From Nematopogon swammerdamellus (taxonomy: Eukaryota > Arthropoda > Insecta > Lepidoptera > Adelidae), in assembly GCA_946902875.1 (NCBI GenBank), contig OX336348.1:14347741-14411740 (forward strand): a stretch of 64,000 nt of DNA, read 5' to 3'. Both the position numbers and the translations under genes were made by a program. The stretch's first letter is position 1. Every line of letters starts with the position of its first letter. Below the pieces are notes generated by a model. That model made no database searches. It saw nothing but the letters and a program-made list of their open reading frames with translations, and was not told where the DNA came from. Of this stretch, positions 1-10,244 are shown one piece after another.

Positions 1-11
1 TATCCATAAAT

Positions 12-17
12 AACGCT
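12..17. repeat. Target-site duplication, left (AACGCT)
   Basis: AACGCT precedes the first base of the left Polinton inverted repeat and recurs exactly after the right one (36538-36543). A 6-bp duplication is the known hallmark of Polinton integrase. Confidence 0.9.
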
Positions 18-102
18 AGTAGTGTATAATTGGGCAAGTTATCTCATTTCATTCGATATATCTTTCCCAATATACACTTTTTTAAATTAACTATCGAACG
101 AC
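18..102 (+). repeat. Polinton left terminal inverted repeat
   Basis: It aligns with the reverse complement of 36448-36537. There is one 2-nt indel (left GTTATCTC, right GTTATATCTC) and a few substitutions up to about base 102, after which similarity fades. It starts with AG, as Polinton ends do. Confidence 0.88.
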
Positions 103-239
103 GGGTAAAACGCTTTTTTATTTTCATCGAACGTAAAAACAACCCAATAATTAATTCTAACAATACATTTGGCTCAATCGTATCCAACCCATCTATCCGT
201 TCATGTATACGTCTTATTACAGTATAAAATAATTTAGCA

Positions 240-880
240 AATTAAAAGCAAAAAATACTCCCTCAGTAAAATAAACACTAACCACATTTTCTGATTATGT
301 ATGACTTCCTTTGCGATCAGTGGGTATCACTATGCTGCACTGTGATTTCATTACTCTGAACCTCTGAACTTATACCTGACTCTCAATCAAATACACCCCC
401 ATATTCGCATGGAATAGTAACACATACATATATCGGTTAAGATGAACTAATCTGACCGTATTAGGATGTTTTATTTTTCTTATTCCTAATTTAGATTTAC
501 AGTGAATTGCATGCTCATTGTATTATTATTAGAGTGATCCGTGCATCATATAATGAACAACTCATTTTTCATCAACTCTGATATAGTGTCGAACCGTGTC
601 TGTAATGTGATCCCCTCATAACATTAAGGTACAGTCAAATTAAAAATATTACTAACTTTGTTTATCAATATCTGGAAAGTACTTTATAAATTAGGATTAC
701 AGTGAAAAGCCAGGTATTTCTTCATAGTAATTTATTTATAAGTATAATTACTATACTACTAAAAATAAAAAAATAGGTAAATGAATGCATAATTATTACA
801 ATAAATTTGATAACTTATAATGTATGCATTTGAACAATTACGATATTTTTTTACGATATTACTTAGGGATTTATATTCTA
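240..880. other. AT-rich Polinton interior, no gene seen
   Basis: Between the left inverted repeat and the first Helitron there is only AT-rich sequence. I see no coding frame of note and no clear repeat. Confidence 0.5.
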
Positions 881-3567
881 CTAGCTGAGCCCGCGGCTCC
901 GCTCGCGTGAAATTCGTATTTCAAAGAAGACAGTAAGTAACTATGGGCGAGGCCGAAGGCCGAGCTGCTTTCAGGAAGTCGATAAACCATATCTAAGAAA
1001 GTAAGTACGAGTAAGGGCGAGGCCGAAGGCAAGCTGCGTTAAGGTAAACGATAAACCTTGTCAAATAAAATAAGTAAGTAACGGCGAGGCCGAAGGCCGA
1101 GCTGCGTTCAGGAAGACCATGAACCTTCTCGAAGACAGTAAGTAACTGAGGGCGAGGCCGAAGGCCGAGCTGCGTTCAGGAAGACTATAAAACTTATCGA
1201 AGAAAGTAAGTAACTAAGGGCGAGGCCGAAGGCCGAGCTGCGTTCAGAAAGACCAAGTACCTTCACGAAGACAGTAAGTAACTGAGGGCGAGGCCGAAGG
1301 CCGACCTGCGTTCAGGAAGGCGATAAACCTTATCTAAGAAAGTATGTAACTAAGGGCGAGGCCGAAGGCCGAGCTGCGTTCAGAAAACTATAAACCTTCT
1401 CGAAAAAAGTAAGTAACTGAAAGCGAGGCCGAAGGCCGAGCTACGTTCAGGAATACCATAAACCTTCTCAAAGAAAGTAAGTAACTAAGGGCAAGGCCGA
1501 AGGCCGAGCTGCGTTCATGAAGACTATAAACTTTCTCAAAGAAAGTAAGTAATTAAGGGCGAGGCCGAAGGCCGAGCTGCGTTCAGGAAGACTATAAACC
1601 TTATCGAAGAAAGTATGTAACTAAGGGCGAGGCCGAAGGCCGAGCTGCATTCAGAAAGACTATAAACCTTCTCGAAGAAAGTAAGTAACTGAAAGCGAGG
1701 CCGAAGGCCGAGCTACGTTCAGGAAGACCATGCACCTTCTCGAAGAAAGTATGTAACTAAGGGCGAGGCCGAAGGCCCAGCTGCATTCAGAAAGACTATA
1801 AACCTTCTCGAAGAAAGTAATTAACTGAAAGCGAGGCCGAAGGCCGAGCTACGTTCAGGAAGACCATAAACCTTCTCAAAGAAAGTAAGTAACAAAGGGC
1901 GAGGCCGAAGGCCGAGCTGCGTTCAGGAAGACGATAAACCTTATCTAAGAAAGTAATTAATTAAGGGCGAGGCCGAAGGCCGAGCTACGTTCAGGAAGAC
2001 CATAAACTTTCTCGAAGAAACTAAGTAACTGAGGGCGAGGCCGAAGGCCGAGCTGCGTTCAGGAAGACTATAAACCTTCTCGAAGAAAGTAAGTAACTGA
2101 GGGCGAGGCCGAAGGCCGAGCGGCGTTCAGGAAGACTTTAAACGTTCTCGAAGAAAGTAAGTAATTAAGGGCGAGGCCGAAGGCCGAGCTGCATTCAGAA
2201 AGACCATGAACCTTCTCGAAGACAGTAAGTAACTGAGGGCGAGGCCGAAGGCCGAGCTGCGTTCAGGAAGGCGATAAACCTTATCTTAGAATGTAAGTAA
2301 TTAAGGGCGAGGCCGAAGGCCGAGCTACGTTCAGGAAGACCATAAGACCATAATATTACATAAAAAAAACAAAAACTTTCATACAAAGTCCCCCCCCCCC
2401 CCCCCCCCCCCTTAAAGTTGTAATTTCCAAAAAATCCCTAACGGATTCTTACGTTATGAAATAAACCTATGTTCCAAATTTCACCTTTTAGTAGTTTCAG
2501 CTGTGCGTTAATAGATCAGTCAGTCAGGACAAACAATTTTATAAGTATAGATATCTACTCTTTATTCTACTCGTATCTTCTACACTACACCAACGCAACG
2601 CAACAGAACTGCTAACGCCATATATTACGACCATTCGACACTAAATTCCGTTTTCTTTGATACTGCTCAACCCTAAGGCTATTTAACTTTATGGTATATA
2701 GCCTACTATAGTGAGCCTGAAGAACTACTTTTTACATTGGTGTAAACCGCATAAAAATCTGTTAAGTGGTTCCGAGTTTACCTCAAACATACATACATAC
2801 ATGCAAACAGACGTTTCCTTTTATAAGAAGTAGAGATAGAGAAAAGAAGATAGAGATTAAATTATCCTCCCTTCCCCTCTCCCCGCGGACTCCTCCCCCG
2901 TACCTCAACCCCACTCTTCAAAACCACCCCCAGTATGGATAAAATTATTTAAAATCATTTAAAATCCTAAAACCTAATTTTGAAATCATCCCCTATTTTA
3001 ATTTAAGGGTTGATTTAGCAAAAACGCTGAAACACGTAATTCTTTATTTTATACCAAAAGCCTAAATATGAATTTTCATATCCCTAACTTGAGAAATGAT
3101 GGGTTCCCCATACATTCTTTCATCCCCTATTTCACCCCGTTAAGGGTTGTTTTTTTGAGCCAAAAGGTAGCCTATGTTCTTCCTCAGGATGCAATTCAGC
3201 TCTGTACAAAATTTCATAAAATCCTAAAATCTAATTTTGAAATCAACCCCTATTTTAATTTAAGGGTTGATTTAGCAAAAACGCTGAAACACGTATTTCT
3301 TTATTTCATACCAAAAGCCCAAATATAAATTGTCATATCCCTAACTTAAGAAATGCTGAGTTCCCCATACAAATTTTCATCCCCTATTTCACCCCCTTAA
3401 GGGTTGTTTTTTGAGACAAAAAGTAGCCTATGTCCGTCCTCGGGATGCAATTCATCCCCGTGCAATATTTTATCGAAATCTGTTCAGCGGTTTAGGCGTG
3501 AAAAGGTAACAGACAGACAGACAGACAGACAACAGAGTTACTTTCGAATTTATAATATTAGTATGGA
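881..3567 (-). mobile_element. Non-autonomous Helitron, copy 1
   Basis: Read on the minus strand it starts TCCATACTAATATTATAA (end near 3567) and finishes with a GC-rich stem and CTAG (881-884). The flanking bases give A before TC and T after CTAG, the Helitron A/T target rule. It contains no RepHel gene. Its interior holds a 68-bp tandem array, a 22-base C run at about 2390-2411, a CATA run and a CAGA run. It sits just downstream of the capsid gene. Helitron assignment rests on the termini and family memory. Confidence 0.75.
940..2340. repeat. 68-bp minisatellite array in Helitron copy 1
   Basis: About 20 head-to-tail units of about 68 bp share the core GCGAGGCCGAAGGCCGAGCT, followed by a CGTTCAGGAAGAC.. 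segment and GAAAGTAAGTAACT. The same unit order, with its private variants, recurs in the copies at 22286 and 59780. Confidence 0.9.
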
Positions 3568-3579
3568 TTATACAATCAT

Positions 3580-4295
3580 TCAGTATGAGACAATAAGCTG
3601 CTGTATTATCAGGAATCTCCTTATCGCTCTCAAATTCGACGCGAAATCTATGGGGCCTGATTTAATGGATTCGTTCTGACGAGAGCAGTCAATGATAAAA
3701 AGTGGTGCTTTATTTTTAAAGTTGGATAAACTTAGCAAAGGGCTCGCCTGACGCCCGTAATATGATTGTTGAAACTTTGTATATAACTCATACAACAAAG
3801 CATACTTATCTTCATAACATTTTATAGAGAGCGAATCATACGAATAATAATTGGAGTATAAAAGTACTTTAACCTCCCGTAAATTGCAATGATCAAAATG
3901 AGACATGTTAGAAATCTTAGAATTCTTTCGATTGGTCTGAAGCCCTAAGATGACAAATCTAGGTTTATCTATTTGATGACTCGATGTCTTAATAGACCAC
4001 GTGTGTTTGGTTGTTTTAGGTAAAAGCGGATATTCGTATAAATCCCAGTTCCTGAAGGCAATTTGTAAACTTTTGTCTTTTTCCAAATATTTAAGCAAAT
4101 GCTAGCGTTCTCGATCTGAAACTTATACATGGGGAACTCTCCATACAATTTTAGGGATTTTTACTTCGGATACAAATTCCCCCTGATTTAATTTCATTTT
4201 TAATTTTTGTCGGTTAATTTAATTTCACGTCTTTCTCGTCGAATACACCGCTCTTTACTGATACGATTGTTCTGAACCATACCTATTTTATTGAA
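3580..4295 (-). pseudogene. MCP: Polinton major capsid protein, C-terminal part
   Basis: The open frame 3580-4098 (172 codons, minus strand) matches the C-terminal part of the Polinton double-jelly-roll major capsid protein as I know the family: WDLYEYPLLP near its start, then KPRFVILGLQTNRKN, FDHCN and IDCSRQNES. The protein would form the hexameric capsomer of a virion. Upstream homology continues through two in-frame stops (4102-4104 and one about 25 nt further) and then a frameshift, up to about 4295. The N-terminal two thirds are missing, because the preceding capsid-type gene ends at 4301. It is decayed and truncated, and cannot make capsomers. Confidence 0.8.
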
Positions 4296-4300
4296 CAAAA

Positions 4301-5103
4301 TCATAATGTTAAGTGTCTTAAGTGTAAACACAAATATATATCTTCTTCCCGAAGATTAATTAAATTGTTGCCAGTATCGAGTATTCTAATGTTGATTGAA
4401 GATATAGACTTTTGATTAACGGGATAGTAAACAATGTTTTTCTAAAATCCTGTAACCCGGCGGTAAGTTCGGTATGAATGATTCGTGCATTTTATTTGCT
4501 TTAAGAACTTCTTTAGGAAAGCCCAGCAATGTAACAATGGAATTAGATTTTTCAAAGTGTATATCTTTTGAGCAAATAATATTACATTTTAGAGTGTTGT
4601 TATTCGATTATATATATATATATTTTTTTAAGGATAGCGCGACATGTGGCATCGTTTCACCTACAAGTAGGTGTCTAACGATGCCCATGGACATTCTGTG
4701 ATGCACGGGGATTGCGAATGCCATGCCGGCCTGACAGGAGCCTTTTCACGCCCCTTTTGAAGAACCCCAGGCAGTACTTGGGAGGAAATAGATGGGCACT
4801 ACATTGGGCAGGGATGGATGGTTCTCTGTTGAAGGTAAGCCGAGCCATTTAACAAATGATTTATTACCTCTTCGTTTAATATTACTAAGAAATGTCTTCT
4901 AGCTCGTATGATCCCTCTGGAATTTCGATAACATAATTATCATTATAGTGAAATTTATTGTTCTTATAGTCCACATTGGGGATAGAATTAAATGTCGCAA
5001 AATATAGTAACCCGCATTCATACTCGCCGTTTAATTGAAGGGCTGGTAAATAATTTGTTGTTAAGCTAGAGGCGTTGCCAGTGACCGACAGTGTGAATGA
5101 CAT
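4301..5103 (-). pseudogene. Polinton jelly-roll minor capsid (penton-like) protein, split
   Basis: The N-terminal part is open at 5103-4885 (MSFTLSVTGN.., EYECGLLYFATFNSIPN). The C-terminal part is readable at about 4602-4301, with a LLGF motif, PPGYRIL and a final L-I-N-L-R-E-E-D stretch, but with a frameshift near 4440. Between them lies foreign sequence (4603-4879). In the family this is the smaller jelly-roll protein encoded between protease and major capsid genes, thought to form pentons. Order and strand fit a Polinton structural block. Family identity is good; the penton role is inferred. Confidence 0.72.
4603..4879. other. Foreign segment inside capsid gene, with copied integrase tail
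   Basis: About 220 bp of non-Polinton sequence (an AT run, a small hairpin around TCACCTACAAGTAGGTG, then a GC-richer piece) is followed by 59 bp (4821-4879) identical to 8897-8955, the end of the integrase chromodomain. The copied block stops where the capsid N-terminal frame resumes. Confidence 0.8.
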
Positions 5104-5134
5104 TTCGAAAAATGATGAATTTTAAAATTGAGCA

Positions 5135-5510
5135 TTACTTATAAATGAAGTTGCCAAAAAAAATTAAGAAACTCGATGCAAATATGACCACAGTTTTTTT
5201 CATCAAATGTTTGATATCTTTTATAGTTGTAAAAATATTTTCCCACTTCAAATAGTTGATTATTTCTAAAGGAGGCATCAAATCTCCAAAGCTGTCAAAA
5301 TATTCAGCATAATTATTTATTTTAGTGTAGGCTACCCAGTGAGTTCCTTGATTCAGGATGCTGTCCAAATTTACTATGCCACATTCACCATCACGAACTT
5401 TCCTCGGCAAAGTATCCCTCATATATACACCTCTGAAATAGGGGATATCTTGCGCGTATTTTACGATGTCAATATTGGTAAGTGCTCGTCTAGGCAGCCG
5501 CTTTATCAGT
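5135..5510 (-). pseudogene. PRO: Polinton adenovirus-type cysteine protease
   Basis: A maturation protease of the Ulp1/adenain (C5) type that would cleave capsid precursors. The open frame from 5422 holds MRDTLP, the GTHWVAY box with the catalytic His, and YFDSFG with the acidic residue. The catalytic Cys block (NCGHIC) is present but in a different frame (about 5230-5139), so one indel around 5240 breaks the gene. Upstream, in frame with ATG 5422, similarity continues (FRGVY preceding, ALTNIDI further up) to about 5510, so the real start lay upstream of the ATG. It is followed closely by the penton-like gene. Confidence 0.82.
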
Positions 5511-5572
5511 TTTTTTGCAAATTTAAATATATTTTACGACCATTCTTATACGGTTTAATATGTAAGCCGTGA
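5508..5572 (-). pseudogene. C-terminal tail of the PLA2-domain capsid protein
   Basis: The frame reading GHGLHIKPYKNG continues, across the P element, the protein whose main part lies at 8164-8824. The 8-bp duplication flanking the P element keeps the reading frame if the element is removed. It ends in two stops near 5505. Confidence 0.7.
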
Positions 5573-5580
5573 CCTATAAC
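5573..5580. repeat. 8-bp target-site duplication of P element (CCTATAAC), left
   Basis: CCTATAAC at 5573-5580 is repeated exactly at 8156-8163, immediately outside the 20-bp inverted ends. Eight base pairs is the duplication size of P (and hAT) elements. Confidence 0.9.
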
Positions 5581-5732
5581 CACGAGTCAGTAAGCCTGGA
5601 GGCGCTATACATAGGAGGACAGGTGTAGCCGCGCGTCGGCGCACACGCGCCAGCGCGTCAGTCTAGCGCCGGCGACCGATCTTAGTCTCCGTCCGCCGCT
5701 CAGGCGGAGCGAACGTGCGCGTCTGTCACAAA

Positions 5733-5812
5733 ATGCCTCATTGTGCAGTGCTTTGGTGCAAAAAGTCGTCGAAAAATTCAAACTTGAACACAGATGGAGT
5801 CACCTTTCACGA
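5733..5812 (+). pseudogene. THAP-domain first exon of P-type transposase
   Basis: ATG at 5733 opens a frame with the THAP zinc-finger beginning: Met-Pro-x-Cys then Cys-Lys-Lys, the spacing of the first C2 half, and a V-T-F-H segment. It stops at a consensus splice donor GTAAGT at 5813. THAP domains bind DNA at P-element ends. No downstream exon was found. The GC-rich 5600-5730 leader probably holds the promoter. Confidence 0.65.
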
Positions 5813-6499
5813 GTAAGTACTTTCATTCAATTTGATAGCATTTTTCGCTTGAATTTCAGTAACAAACATCGGCGTAAATATGTATGGAGAGCTCTTTTCT
5901 GCTTACCCACCATAGGTCGACTATCGTGTTGGATGCAGTTAGCTCTTGTAATTTTTTTTGTTTATTGATAAATATGTATGTTAAATGTATACAGATATTT
6001 CATGCATTCTGCCTTATTGCCAAAGGACATTTCTTCTAGTCAACCTCAGCAGGTTTCCTCGTTCAATATTCGTTTATCGCGCTTTTTTCATTCAACCAGT
6101 ACCTACCGGTTTTTACTTTTGAGCGACTCTAAAGGAATTAATTACTTTAGGTCATGCGTCTACCGGGAATTAGTCTTGTTATGCTTAGCATTAACAAAAT
6201 TAATTCATAATGAATACCCATTAACAAAATAGCATTAACAAAATTAATTCATGATGAATAAAAATTAATGCTAAATGCTAAGCAATAATCACATTTAATT
6301 TTAGTTAGCATTGCTGTTGCGTTCGTAAAACTTTGTTGGTTCGTTTGTTTTGGAACGCACAAAGCAATGAAGTATGTGCTATTTATCTGTGGTACTGCTA
6401 AATGCTAAATGCTATATAGCGCCTGCGCTCCGCTGCTAGCTAGCTAGCTAGCATCTAAATGCGAAATGCGATGCGATCATGCGAGTGAGGGGTCGGAAT

Positions 6500-7040
6500 T
6501 ATCATCTGTCACGTGATCATTAGTTTTGGTCATATCTACAGAACCACTGGACTTAGACCCATCGTGTTGGTACTCAAACTGAACGTCTCGGTGAGATCTA
6601 CCCATCTGTCACGTGATAATTTGTTTTGGTCATATCTCGAGAACCACTGAACTTAGACCCATCGTGTTGGTACTCAAACTGAACGTCTCGATGAGATCTA
6701 CCCATCTATCACGTGATAATTTGTTTTGGTCATATCTCGAGAACCAATGGACTTAGACCCATCGTGTTGGTACTCAATCTGAACGTCTCGATGAGATCTA
6801 TCCATCTGTCACATTAACTTTTGTTTTGGTCATAACTCGAGAACCACTGGTGCTAGACCCATCGTGTTGGTACTCAAACTTCAGGTCTCGGTGAGATCTA
6901 TCCATCTGTCACATGAACTTTTGTTTTGGTCATAACTCGAGAACCACTGGTGCTAGACCCATCGTGTTGGTACTCAAACTTCAGGCCTCGGTGAGATCTA
7001 TCCATCTATCACATGAACTTTTGTTTTGGTTTATTCACAC
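6500..7040. repeat. 100-bp tandem repeat inside P element
   Basis: Five and a half units start at about 6503, 6603, 6703, 6803, 6903 and 7003, each exactly 100 bp long, with the core ATCGTGTTGGTACTCAAACT and a variable TCACGTGA/TCACATGA site. No length drift is visible. Confidence 0.92.
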
Positions 7041-8135
7041 GCTTGAGTGAATTCACACTTCATATACACGGTGTTGCAGTTGCCTCCGTAATATTTCTAA
7101 CTGACATAAGGGGGTTATTCTATATGTGAAACTAAACAACTTATGTGGCGAAAACATTTTTTTTAACAAAAAAAAATTTTTTTTCCGTAAATATTTTAAA
7201 TGCATATTCTCAAAATGTATGGAGAAAAAAATTTTTTTTTCTTCAAATTAAAAAGTCGTACAACAAAAGTTGTGGTTATTTCACGTAAAGAATCACCCCC
7301 TTTCGGGTTTTACGGTTGGGGTTGCAACACCGTGTATGAGACATTCATTGTGTGTTTTCATTCCATCATGAACTGTCGAGCGATATTTTTCGCATTCGCA
7401 TTTAGCATTTAACGTTAGCATGTTAATGGCGTAAGATTCGCAAGTGAATTAAATTAATGCTTTTTCGAATTAATTAACAACACTACCGGGAATATCAGAT
7501 CGCGGATATTTAGGAGAATTAAAAATAATTGATATGGTAGGGTAGATTTTCGCGAATTTTTCGCGAAGTCATATTGCAATATAATTTGTCATATCGTTGG
7601 CTAAGTAATTAGCAAATAGTTGTTAATAATATAATAATATTTTTTTTGGTTACAAAACTTTTCGACTTTCTAACATTATTTTTTTATTTTGGAAAATTCC
7701 AATAACAAATACTCCAATAAGATAATACCAATGTACGAGGTCTTACATATCATTGTTTTGGAAATTTTATGTAGATTTATAATAAAGTATCCGAGGTATC
7801 TCAGAACTTAGAACTATTATCGTGTTTATGCGAAAATCTGCAAATTCGCAAAATTGTGAAAGGGGCGTTGCCTTTGTTCATTTAAGAGAAAGTTATATTA
7901 TTCCCTTTATGTAAAGAAGGGTTAAATATTGTTAAATCCGTTTCATCTTTTCATCGCGAATCGACACAATGAGCGACTTATTGTATGAATCCCGTTCAAA
8001 CGTATGGAAGACTGGCGTCACTTGGCTACCTACTCGCTCGGCCAATCACGGCGTTCCATGCGCCGCTCCCGCCTCAGACTTCACACCCCTTTGGCGGCTA
8101 CCTCGGTTCTCATACAAACGATGCCGTATTTCGTA
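7041..8135. other. P element interior, no gene seen
   Basis: AT-rich sequence with A/T runs. A TCACGTAAAGAATCACCCCC stretch and GTGTTGCAAC-type motifs may belong to older repeats. I see no supported coding exon. Confidence 0.4.
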
Positions 8136-8163
8136 TCCAGGCTTACTGACTCGTGCCTATAAC

Positions 8164-8824
8164 AACCGATTCCATTGCTTGGTTATGTCTTTGGGCTTCT
8201 TTTAGTTGTTGTTGCGCAGCTTTAGCATCGTTAACAGCTTTCGCTATACCCGCAGCCCCACCAGCCAAGCTTCCCAAAGCAGATAAACCGGCGAAAATAG
8301 GTATAAGAGGAAGGAATCCTCCCGTTTTTGGTATTGGTATAATTCGAGGTAATTTATTTACCCCCTTTTAAAAATTGTATTGCACAAGCAAAGGCGTGCT
8401 TAATAGCAGTTTTCTTATTTTTTGGTTTAAGTTTATTCAACTTTGACCGAATTTTTGAAACAATTTTTTTGAAAGCTCTGGATTTTTTCTTTACCCCTGC
8501 TCCAGCTGCAATCTTGGCATTCATAATATTTTTAACAAGCCATGATGCAATTTTTTCACCTTTCCCAGCTTTGTTCGATTTTAATCGTTTAGCTGCGTTT
8601 TCCATTAACTTCACATCGGCTATATGGCGGTTACTCATATCTTTAAATTTCATATAAGCAATGTCGTGCTCTTTACAATACTCGTCCAATTTATTCACCC
8701 CTCTATCACCTTGAAGTAATCTCTTCTCTAACTTAGTTCCAGGCCCGCAATAATTGTAACCGGGTAGATGAATTTCAAAAGGTAATTTATTTATTAACTT
8801 ATCGACTAGTCCTCTTCTTTTCAT
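8164..8824 (-). pseudogene. Polinton PLA2-domain capsid-associated protein
   Basis: The open frame 8824-8354 (156 codons) starts MKRRGLVDKL and contains a parvovirus-VP1-like phospholipase A2 domain at about residues 18-65: YNYCGPGT (Ca-binding loop), then DEYCKEHDIAY with the catalytic His-Asp pair. A Lys/Arg-rich tail follows. In related elements the same protein continues with IPIPKTGG, a small-residue membrane-like segment (IFAGLSALGSLAGGAAG) and a Gln-rich helix. That continuation is present at 8353-8164, in another frame, so there is an indel near 8357. The P element then splits off the last residues (5508-5572). The role is inferred to be membrane breach and assembly in the virion. Confidence 0.8.
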
Positions 8825-8866
8825 AAGTAAACACTAAATGACTTACAATTACATTGTTTTACATTT

Positions 8867-9803
8867 TTATAATTTATTGTCATTATAAATCCAACTGTTC
8901 TCTGTTGAAGGTAAGCCGAGCCATTTAACAAATGATTTATTACCTCTTCGTTTAAGTACTTTTTCAACTAGATAGATATCAGGATATTTAGTTTTTAACA
9001 ATTCTTGCTCATAAAAACATCCTGAAATTATTTGATTTTTCATATCTTTTAATATGTATGTTGCAGGATTCCTAGTTTTGATAGCAATAATTTTGAACAA
9101 TTCTGCTGACCAATTAGGTCCATAACCCTTCCCAAAAGCTCCTTTATATTTACTCACGCGGACATAGTCACCCACTTTACATTTAGGCATTCGTTGAATT
9201 TTATGTTTATTGAGTTTTGCTTTTATATTGGAAAGAACAGTGTGCATATTGAAGCGATTTACATCTACAGGCTTAAACTGTGTTGTGCTGTGTAAAGTAT
9301 TATTATAATTATTTATAATACCCGTTAAAGGTTTTCCTACCCATTTGTAATTACCACTTAAACTAAAGTGTTTGTACAGTCTATTTTTCAAAGTTCTTAT
9401 AAAGCGCTCTACTATAGAAGCTTTCTTAACAGAATATGTCGAGTAATGATTAATAGATAATAGAATATTTTTTCATAAGATTTTTGAACAATTCATTATA
9501 AAATTCTTTCCCGTGATCAGTTTGTAAATTCATGGGTTTTCTTTTCTTCTCTAAAACTAACTGCATAGCCTTAGCAACGTCTGTTTGATTTTTAGTCTTT
9601 AAAGGAATTGCCCATGCGTATTTTGAGAGCGCGTCGATAACGACCAATATTAAGTTGTAACCTTGGTTTTTATCGGCAATTGTTCTCATCTCCGCTAAAT
9701 CTGCCTGCCACAAGTCGTCAATATTTTTCAATTCTACATGACGGCGAGGAAAGTTCTTGCGCGCAGGCTTGTGTATTTCTTCAACGATATCCTCTTTACT
9801 CAT
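8867..9803 (-). pseudogene. INT: Polinton retroviral-type integrase
   Basis: DDE integrase that inserts the element and makes 6-bp duplications. The N-terminal frame 9803-9450 has the HKPARKNFPRR box, first Asp in LWQADL and second Asp in QTDHGKEF. The catalytic Glu (SIVERF) sits in the stretch about 9440-9392, beyond a stop near 9452. The remaining frame 9391-8867 carries the C-terminal region, ending in a chromodomain-like block (YLVEKVLKRR.. KWLG..ENSW). All three acidic residues survive, but a small indel/stop cuts the protein between the second Asp and the Glu. ATG 9803 overlaps the stop of the upstream gene (TAATG). Confidence 0.9.
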
Positions 9804-10156
9804 TATCTGGTAGATTTTTTTAAATCAGCGATTATGTGATCAACGTCTGTTTTCGTGTAGAATGTTTGATCATACTGTGTTTTTAACAATTCATAATTTC
9901 TTTTTATATCTATACTCAAGGTTTCGATGATCTTTTTAAGTTCTTTTTTTGAACAAAATTCGTTACTTAATTTGTCTACATACGACTTAGTGACAGCATC
10001 GTCAGCTTCTTGCGGCGGAAGGAGTCTTTTTAATCTAGATGATCTCGCATCAATATGCCCGTCTTTAGTTTTATAGATTCCCGTATCTACCGCATGTATT
10101 AATTCAGTTAATCTAAGTCTCTTGTGAACATGTTGACCGAACTTATCAACATTCAT
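9803..10156 (-). CDS. Polinton conserved small protein, fibre-like motif
   Basis: Intact 117-codon frame, MNVDKFGQHVHKRLRL start. Residues about 45-60 read LLPPQEADDAVTKSYVD; the DAV(T/N)K-x-YVD signature is common in phage and virus tail-fibre-like proteins. The second half is a Lys/Glu-rich helical segment that could coil. The family recurs in insect Polintons just upstream of integrase, as here (1-nt overlap TAATG suggests coupled expression). Function is unknown; a virion spike or scaffold role is only an inference. It is one of the few undamaged frames. Confidence 0.7.
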   Translation of the reverse strand: MNVDKFGQHVHKRLRLTELIHAVDTGIYKTKDGHIDARSSRLKRLLPPQEADDAVTKSYVDKLSNEFCSKKELKKIIETLSIDIKRNYELLKTQYDQTFYTKTDVDHIIADLKKSTR

Positions 10157-10244
10157 GGTTGCATAGATATGGATAGGATCGTGCTCGTAGAAAGCTCAAG
10201 TGTTACTGTGCATATGTAGAATGTTGGGGGATTTATAAATGTTT

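Larger units (their letters stand above)
5581..8155 (+). mobile_element. P-like DNA transposon, internally decayed
   Basis: The ends are perfect 20-bp inverted repeats (CACGAGTCAGTAAGCCTGGA at 5581-5600 and its complement at 8136-8155), flanked by 8-bp duplications. A GC-rich 5' region leads to an ATG exon with a THAP zinc-finger start (5733-5812), and P transposases carry an N-terminal THAP domain. No RNase-H transposase core is recognisable in the remaining 2.3 kb, so it is probably non-autonomous. It interrupts the PLA2-domain capsid gene, so it arrived after the Polinton. A hAT element is the alternative; the THAP exon favours P. Confidence 0.8.

Noticed and set aside
881..3567. CRISPR-like array
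   Set aside because: Repeats and spacers are not separable: the whole 68-bp unit is conserved, and the setting is a eukaryotic Helitron.
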